Source of the DNA: Funneliformis mosseae
Taxonomy: Eukaryota; Glomeromycota; Glomeromycetes; Glomerales; Glomeraceae
Assembly (NCBI GenBank): GCA_910592005.1
Contig: CAJVPP010003008.1
Location: forward strand, 1-12,861
Length of the DNA stretch: 12,861 bases
Direction: 5' to 3'
Positions 8,094-12,861 of this stretch are shown piece by piece; position 1 is the first letter of the stretch; each line of letters starts with the position of its first letter. Under the pieces are notes generated by a model that saw only the letters and a list, made by a program, of their open reading frames with translations, searched no databases and had not been told where the DNA came from. Both the position numbers and the translations under genes were made by a program.

Positions 8094-8549
8094 CTTGAAA
8101 CCATCGCAGACCAATTAGCCAAGATGGATCGCGATATACACTGCACTATTGAACGAGTACAAGCCATCGAAGCAGTGCTTAATATTGATACGCTTTTACC
8201 CCACCAGGCTGAACTACTAAATAAACACTTTAATGAAGATGGCATGGAGACCGAAGATGTACATGAGTTTGTAGTTGGCCCTAATATCAAAGATAACTTA
8301 GTAAAAAAACAAGCCGCCGAAATCGCTTACCTTAAAGAAGAAAACGCCCTATTAAAAACCAACTTAGAAGACAACTTTTCCAAATTGAATAACGCAAGTT
8401 TGGCCATCGCGAACATGCAACGTCTTCTCCAAACTCAACTCAAAATCGACTCCAATGCATTTATTGATATAGCTGAGGTGACTCCACCCTCTAGCTATAC
8501 CAAAAATGTAAACGGAGTTTTCGCCCCACTATCACCTAAATATCTTTAA
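8094..8549 (+). CDS. ORF1 C-terminal part (coiled coil)
   Basis: The same frame is open from after TAA 8091-8093 to TAA 8547-8549; the first ATG inside is at 8124. Residues counted from that ATG give an acidic and helical protein. Near residues 56-105 there is a Leu/Lys/Glu heptad pattern (AAEIAYLKEENALLKTNL), a likely coiled coil for ORF1 self-association. The end is Pro/Ser-rich (TPPSSYTK). The closing TAA is followed at once by TGA in the same frame, a tandem stop, and it overlaps the ORF2 start as TAATG. Seen with the upstream pieces, this completes an ORF1 of roughly 685 residues. By itself it would be a 141-residue protein of unclear function. Confidence 0.7.
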   Translation, partial: LETIADQLAKMDRDIHCTIERVQAIEAVLNIDTLLPHQAELLNKHFNEDGMETEDVHEFVVGPNIKDNLVKKQAAEIAYLKEENALLKTNLEDNFSKLNNASLAIANMQRLLQTQLKIDSNAFIDIAEVTPPSSYTKNVNGVFAPLSPKYL

Positions 8550-8552
8550 TGA
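8547..8552 (+). promoter_or_regulatory. TAATGA stop-start overlap joining ORF1 and ORF2
   Basis: The ORF1 stop TAA (8547-8549) shares its last A with the ORF2 start ATG (8549-8551), and TGA (8550-8552) is a second ORF1-frame stop. Termination-reinitiation at a UAAUG overlap is established for the silkworm LINE SART1, so coupled translation of ORF2 is a reasonable reading here. No leader or other entry signal for ORF2 is visible. Confidence 0.7.
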
Positions 8553-11500
8553 TCAGTACAACAATAGATGATAATAGAGCTAGTCCGGATAGCTCAAATA
8601 ACACAGATACTATTTTCAATCCCAATAACAATTTAGACCGCCTTTCGCCTAATACTTTCCCTCGTATTAATATCGCAACACATAATGTTCGTTCCTTTCT
8701 CCAATCTCACAAACAACAAGCGCTTATTAACCACTACAACTTCGACAAATTGGACATTATCGGCATTCAAGAGACAAATTTTAAATCGAACAACGATATC
8801 CTAAATTTTAATATCACGAACTCGTCACAATACATTTCTTTTTTTAACTTCGAAGATACTCAAACATCTGGTACAGGTGTTGGACTTTTAATTAACAAAC
8901 GGCTTGCCGATCATATTTACAAACATAATGGAAAATATGGTCGCATAATCTATGTAGACTTTCAATTTCGTAATAAGTTTCGTATTCGCCTTATCAACTG
9001 TTACATTTCGAGCTCGAATAAAATCCTGAGAAAACAAACATACAACGATACTATCAAGCTGATCGCTGGAGCAAAAAGCCTGAATATGGAAATCATTTTA
9101 CTAGGAGACTTTAACGCAGTGCCTAATAGATCCAACAATATGTCTCATGCTAACTTGTTCTTTGCACAGTTAGACGAATTACAACTATTTAATGTTTTTG
9201 ACCTAATCCATAACAATGCAAATCAATTTTTTCCCTCCTTTTTCTACTTGGCCAAATACCAACCAACGAGAATTGATCATATTTTTTGTTCCTCGCTTTT
9301 AGCTGCAGGTATTAACTTCATGGATACGACTGCAGTCGACCCACATGTCTCAGACCATTCGATAGTTTTTACCAACGTAAGCATCGCTGAAATCAACGTA
9401 TCAGCTAAAAACAAAAACAAAATTAAGAAGAAATCTTACCAATACGACCAAATGGATGACAAATCTTGGAATAACTTCTCTAAAAAAGTTGACGCTTACG
9501 TTAATAGCTGCCAACTATCCAATCTTTCTTTAGAAAGACTAAGATCTAAAAATGCTTTGAATTTCTTTTGGGATCTTGTCCAAGGATGCATCATCAAAGC
9601 CGCAGACAAATGTATACCCATACGACATTCCTCAGCTCATTCAAAAGACTTACGTCCTCGTCTTTTGAAAAACATGTATAAACAATTAATTGCCATCCAG
9701 AAATTACAACGTCTCACCAAACAAGGCCTCCGTACCTATACTGTTCTGACAAATTGGATGACTATCTACCAACAAGCATTTCCACTGATCTCACATTATA
9801 ATATTCCATGGCCTACCGTTACCTTACCAACAATACAACTCTTAAATAATGCCCAACCATTCCTTTCCGATTTATACAAAGTTCACATGATCGCGATTAA
9901 ACTTGAGGAAGATAAACACAAATCCAAACAAATTAAAGCTGCGCTAAAACATCGCTGTGATAACTTCCATGATGACCAGGCTAGAATGTTTGATTCCATT
10001 CTTGGTAGGAAACGTCAAACCATAGTTCTTGATAGATGTCTAGACAATTCGTCTAATGACTTAGGACTATTAACAACGGCCGATGAAGTCAAATGGGAAA
10101 CCAACCGTCATTTTCAACAAACCACAGGTACACATCATCACTTCGTTGAGCTCACTGACGATTGGAAACCTTGGTATGAACCACTCTCCTCCATCAATAA
10201 ATTGATATATGATCACCTTATGGAACCACCAAAAGAAGATGAATGGTATCAACTCCTCAAATCGCTACCCAATGACAAAGCGTCCGGCCCTTCTAAAGTC
10301 TCAAACAAAATGCTTAAACATCTAGGTCCTAAAATGAACAAAATATTCTGGTTATTAGCTTGCGCTTGCTTAACATTGTCCTGCATACCTGATCGTTGGA
10401 ACCTGGCATTTGTGTATCCCATCCCCAAACCAAAACCCTGGGAATACAACCTCAATAACACGCGCCCTATAACTTTGTTAGAATGCCCACGTAAAGTTTT
10501 AATCAAATTAATTAATAAACGCTTGTTAGAAACGTTGTCCAAGAAAAACGTCCTGAAAGGTCATAACTTTGCCGGTCTGCCCTTCCGCTCTACATTTGAA
10601 CCTATTCATATCATGGATAACATCAAATACGATCGACTTTCGAATAATGAAAAAAATCTTTGGATCCTTTTTCAGGACATGTCTAAGGCCTATGATCGCG
10701 TAAACTTAGCCATGCTCCTGCGTGCACTTAATCGTCTTAAACTCCCTAACGCATTTCTGAAATTTATCGCCTCACTTTTTTCAAACCATCGTAATCAGAT
10801 TTTTACCGCGTACGGTAATACTGACTTATATCATGTTTTTTCAGGAATCAATCAAGGAGAGATCATCTCTCCAATTTTGTGGTGTATTTATTATAATCCC
10901 CTACTATGCCGCATCCAAAATACTTCACTTAGTTATAACTTAACGGCAGAATGGCGTCCTAATATCAATCTCCTAACTGAATCCTCAATGTCAACCAACA
11001 TTTCCACATTAGCATATATGGATGACACGCTTTGGATTAGCAAATCCAAAGAAGAATTAGAATCAATCCTCTCCATAGCAGATGATTTCTATCAACTTAA
11101 CAGCATACTCGTCAATTGGGATAAATCTGTCTTTCTCACCTCAATTCCTATCGCCCAACCGGTACACTTCAAACTCTCCCATAACGACGAATGGATCAAA
11201 CCTTTAGACTCAAAGACATCTACACGATATTTAGGCATTTGGATCTCACTGATTCCTAATAGTTCTTTTATACGCCAACAAGTCCATAATGAAGTAGCAG
11301 CCGCTGCTGCTACTATGAAAAACAAATATATCACTGACAAACAACTTAAAATTGTTTTTAATTCAGTCATATTACCACAAATTTTATATCGTTCACAGTT
11401 AACTTTTCTCGATTACAAATTTTGCGACAGAATAATGGGGACATATAGGAAGATTTTTCGATCCGTCATGAACATGACCAAAAGCACACCATCAGCTGTC

Positions 11501-12214
11501 ATTCACTCCTCGATGTTTTATAACGTAACACATTTATTTTCGGCTCAACTCCAAGCGAAAATTGCTAACTTCACAAAAATGATCAATGACAAAGGCCTCT
11601 TAGGTAATACTGCGTTAATTCGAAGTCGTCAACTCCAAATTAATGAATGGCTCGTTCAATCACCACTTGCCCATTGGCCTTACGACGCCTCGCACAAATT
11701 TAAAGACTGGTGGTCTGCGTTATTATCAAACCTAAAGTCATTTGATATTACAATTACCAACAGTCAAACCATTGATAACGCCATAACTGGAGGTCACACA
11801 CCACTGTTTGACATATATGGCCCTGCTTTATTTAGAAAACACGCTGATAAACTACGAAAGAAAAACCTTATATTTATTGACCAAATAACTACTTCAGATG
11901 GTTTAGCTCTCTTCACCTTACCTGACCTCAAATTTTCCACAGCCGCACTTCACCTTCCTAAACTACCAACATGGTTCATTGATTTTCAGAATTTATTATT
12001 ACACAACAGTTCTAATAGAAACATTCCAACACAATACCATAATCCACATGATAATATCATTCGTACTAGACCCCCAGTTCATATCAAAAGTACGACCCAC
12101 TTTACAGTAGGTTGGCATCTGCCGTCTAACTCAGCAATAGTTGGAAAAGTACTTAAAATAGAGTCAAATATTGTACATATACAACACTTTCATTTTCAAG
12201 CGGAAACCTCTTAG
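8549..12214 (+). CDS. Retrotransposon ORF2: endonuclease and reverse transcriptase
   Basis: Nicks target DNA and copies the element RNA from the exposed 3' end (target-primed reverse transcription) in the nucleus. The 1221-codon frame has no internal break. Residues about 38-285 are an apurinic-type (EEP) endonuclease: THNVRSF, catalytic Glu75 in GIQETNF, Asp187 and Asn189 in LLGDFNAV, RIDHIF, and Asp269-His270 in VSDHS. Residues about 565-860 are the reverse transcriptase: DKASGP at 576-581, RPITLL from 639, metal-binding Asp710 in FQDMSKAYD, QG at 769-770 then SP at 774-775, and catalytic Asp825-Asp826 in YMDD, then VNWDKS and RYLGIW. The rest is a thumb/connection region. TAG at 12212 ends it, but the same frame continues as RNase H, so the C terminus is probably premature. 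The start is set by the TAATG overlap. Confidence 0.95.
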   Translation: MISTTIDDNRASPDSSNNTDTIFNPNNNLDRLSPNTFPRINIATHNVRSFLQSHKQQALINHYNFDKLDIIGIQETNFKSNNDILNFNITNSSQYISFFNFEDTQTSGTGVGLLINKRLADHIYKHNGKYGRIIYVDFQFRNKFRIRLINCYISSSNKILRKQTYNDTIKLIAGAKSLNMEIILLGDFNAVPNRSNNMSHANLFFAQLDELQLFNVFDLIHNNANQFFPSFFYLAKYQPTRIDHIFCSSLLAAGINFMDTTAVDPHVSDHSIVFTNVSIAEINVSAKNKNKIKKKSYQYDQMDDKSWNNFSKKVDAYVNSCQLSNLSLERLRSKNALNFFWDLVQGCIIKAADKCIPIRHSSAHSKDLRPRLLKNMYKQLIAIQKLQRLTKQGLRTYTVLTNWMTIYQQAFPLISHYNIPWPTVTLPTIQLLNNAQPFLSDLYKVHMIAIKLEEDKHKSKQIKAALKHRCDNFHDDQARMFDSILGRKRQTIVLDRCLDNSSNDLGLLTTADEVKWETNRHFQQTTGTHHHFVELTDDWKPWYEPLSSINKLIYDHLMEPPKEDEWYQLLKSLPNDKASGPSKVSNKMLKHLGPKMNKIFWLLACACLTLSCIPDRWNLAFVYPIPKPKPWEYNLNNTRPITLLECPRKVLIKLINKRLLETLSKKNVLKGHNFAGLPFRSTFEPIHIMDNIKYDRLSNNEKNLWILFQDMSKAYDRVNLAMLLRALNRLKLPNAFLKFIASLFSNHRNQIFTAYGNTDLYHVFSGINQGEIISPILWCIYYNPLLCRIQNTSLSYNLTAEWRPNINLLTESSMSTNISTLAYMDDTLWISKSKEELESILSIADDFYQLNSILVNWDKSVFLTSIPIAQPVHFKLSHNDEWIKPLDSKTSTRYLGIWISLIPNSSFIRQQVHNEVAAAAATMKNKYITDKQLKIVFNSVILPQILYRSQLTFLDYKFCDRIMGTYRKIFRSVMNMTKSTPSAVIHSSMFYNVTHLFSAQLQAKIANFTKMINDKGLLGNTALIRSRQLQINEWLVQSPLAHWPYDASHKFKDWWSALLSNLKSFDITITNSQTIDNAITGGHTPLFDIYGPALFRKHADKLRKKNLIFIDQITTSDGLALFTLPDLKFSTAALHLPKLPTWFIDFQNLLLHNSSNRNIPTQYHNPHDNIIRTRPPVHIKSTTHFTVGWHLPSNSAIVGKVLKIESNIVHIQHFHFQAETS
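8660..9403 (+). other. EEP (apurinic-type) endonuclease domain of ORF2
   Basis: Motifs in family order: Asn in THNVRS, the metal-binding Glu of QETNF (codon 8771-8773), GDFNAV with the catalytic Asp/Asn (9107-9115), the RIDHIF stretch, and the terminal SDHS with the catalytic His (9356-9358). All essential residues are present, so this domain looks capable of nicking DNA. Confidence 0.92.
10241..11128 (+). other. Reverse transcriptase domain of ORF2
   Basis: All palm and finger blocks appear in order: KASGP, RPITLLECPRK, AGLPFRST, the A motif QDMSKAYD (about 10673-10696), the B motif NQGEIISP (10850-10873), the C motif YMDD (11015-11026) and NWDKS. The C motif has Met at the second position, whereas most LINE enzymes have Ala (F/YADD). 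Confidence 0.95.
12212..12214 (+). other. In-frame TAG splitting ORF2 from its RNase H domain
   Basis: The TAG lies between TCT and AAA. The frame is open for 1221 codons before it and for at least 215 codons after it, to the window edge, with the RNase H motifs in that same frame. It is one C-to-T change from CAG. A nonsense mutation, a base-call error or readthrough would each explain it. Confidence 0.85.
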
Positions 12215-12861
12215 AAATCTGTTCTCATCGCGTGTAATAGCTGCTCTATAAACGACAATACCACTTTCATACCTTCCAATATGAGAAACAAAAATTATTC
12301 ATGCTTCGTCAATTTAACGTTACCCCTATGTTCAATAATACACGCATTTCCCACACATAACCTTGGTTACCTTTGTCCTCTTTCTCCATATATGATCTTC
12401 GAAATGGCTCTTTTTAATTTTAAAACTCATACAGTTCCTACCTTTAATATTGAGCCTTCTATACCCCCCATTAACATTAACTCCTCACATATTTTTACCT
12501 CCGATATAGCTACTAAATTAGATAATCTTTCAATTTTATTTTCACAATCAACTAACCTTTCGTTTTATACTGACGGTTCCCTCTCTAATCTAGGTAGGCC
12601 TTCATCTCGTATGGGGATCGCCTGGTTACAAGTCGATCCATCAGTGCCTCTTCATTCCTTCAATGCTTCTATCATCCTTCCTCAACCATCTTCCTCTCTA
12701 GCTGAATTAGTAGCGGTTTTAGCTGCAATTTATGCTTCACCCCCTAACTCCCATGTTGATATTTTCACAGATTCATTAGTTACTATAGCTTCTTTTTCAA
12801 AAATGAAATATTTTCTTACTTACGCCCCCACATATAACCCCATTTTCAAGATTTCAAATTA
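12215..12861 (+). pseudogene. ORF2 C-terminal part: RNase H domain (cut by the window)
   Basis: Continuing the ORF2 frame past the TAG gives 215 stop-free codons. The first part has a Cys-x2-Cys (ACNSC) and further Cys residues, resembling the small cysteine-bearing link seen before RNase H in related elements. From about 12563 an RNase H type I fold begins: FYTDGS with the first catalytic Asp (12572-12574), GIAW on the next strand, AELVAV with the catalytic Glu (12704-12706), and FTDSL with the second Asp (12770-12772). The last catalytic Asp would lie beyond the edge. RNase H degrades the RNA strand of the new hybrid. In this copy the domain has no start of its own near the TAG: the first in-frame ATG is at 12281, still upstream of the fold, so reinitiation is conceivable but weak. 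Confidence 0.85.

Larger units (their letters stand above)
6385..12861 (+). mobile_element. Non-LTR (LINE-type) retrotransposon, 5' end present, 3' end cut by the window
   Basis: Two ORFs in the order expected of a LINE: a nucleic-acid-binding ORF1, then an ORF2 with apurinic-type endonuclease, reverse transcriptase and RNase H. It has no long terminal repeats, integrase or protease. The arrangement resembles the I/R1-like groups in having an RRM/CCHC ORF1 and a C-terminal RNase H. ORF1 has three disabling changes and ORF2 one TAG, while every catalytic residue I can check is intact, so the copy is fairly young. Window coordinates give the visible part only; the RNase H end, 3' UTR and tail lie beyond 12861. 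The left boundary is uncertain by about 100 bases. The element inserted beside a decayed DNA transposon in AT-rich DNA. Confidence 0.93.

Noticed and set aside
8090..8290. Minus-strand open frame over the ORF1 coiled-coil region
   Set aside because: It is antisense to the ORF1 C-terminal segment and Ser/Cys-rich with no recognisable features.
10070..11370. Minus-strand open frames opposite ORF2 (10070-10252, 10249-10542, 11092-11370)
   Set aside because: They lie antisense to well-conserved reverse transcriptase motifs and have no family features; they are shadows of ORF2 codon use.
6490..12861. Alternative genetic code with TAA/TAG read as Gln
   Set aside because: All three in-frame stops could be Gln, but only three occur in over 6 kb of coding frame, where CAA is very common. 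A reassigned code would show many TAA and TAG codons, and ORF1 itself ends in TAA plus TGA at the ORF2 start.
6490..12861. Repeat-induced point mutation (RIP) of the element
   Set aside because: The stops are C-to-T compatible in CA context, but CA dinucleotides remain abundant throughout ORF2. A RIPed copy would be stripped of them and full of stops.

Overview
The window looks like a piece of an AT-rich eukaryotic nuclear genome, most likely fungal. The left half is very AT-rich and holds decayed coding material with spliceosomal-type intron signals. The right half is one large non-LTR retrotransposon. The style of the retroelement (RRM-like/CCHC ORF1; endonuclease, reverse transcriptase and RNase H in ORF2) and of the neighbouring BED-type hAT transposase is what I associate with repeat-rich genomes of arbuscular mycorrhizal fungi (Glomeromycotina, such as Rhizophagus). 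That placement is inference from memory of family style, not from a search. No rRNA, tRNA or CRISPR array was recognised.

Positions 1-374 hold nothing I can support. From about 375 to 2470 the minus strand carries a string of protein-like fragments with splice-like junctions between some of them. One has a clear intron (2301 down to 2196), and several others have in-frame stops or frame changes. This is either a multi-exon gene or its remains, and I do not recognise the product. From 4468 down to 2777 (minus strand) there is a badly decayed hAT-superfamily transposase. It runs in order from a BED-like zinc finger, through a catalytic-core DKTTD motif and an AHILNL motif, to the C-terminal dimerisation region, with many stops and frameshifts. 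Positions 4469-6384 are an extremely AT-rich stretch without genes.

Base composition changes sharply at about 6460, where the retrotransposon begins. ORF1 (6490-8549) encodes an Asn/Ser-rich N terminus, RRM-like folds, a CCHC zinc knuckle, a Pro/Asn/Lys linker and a C-terminal coiled coil. As given it is broken by one frame change (7272) and two in-frame TAA codons (7689, 8091). ORF2 starts in a TAATG overlap with the ORF1 stop. It is open for 1221 codons with all expected endonuclease and reverse transcriptase catalytic residues. A single TAG at 12212 then separates it from a same-frame, uninterrupted RNase H region that runs off the right edge.

The parts fit target-primed reverse transcription: ORF1 protein packages the RNA, the ORF2 endonuclease nicks the target, the reverse transcriptase copies, and RNase H removes the template. 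The most interesting points are the ORF1/ORF2 stop-start overlaps and the few isolated stops in an otherwise well-preserved element. These could be recent damage, assembly errors or, less likely, recoding signals.
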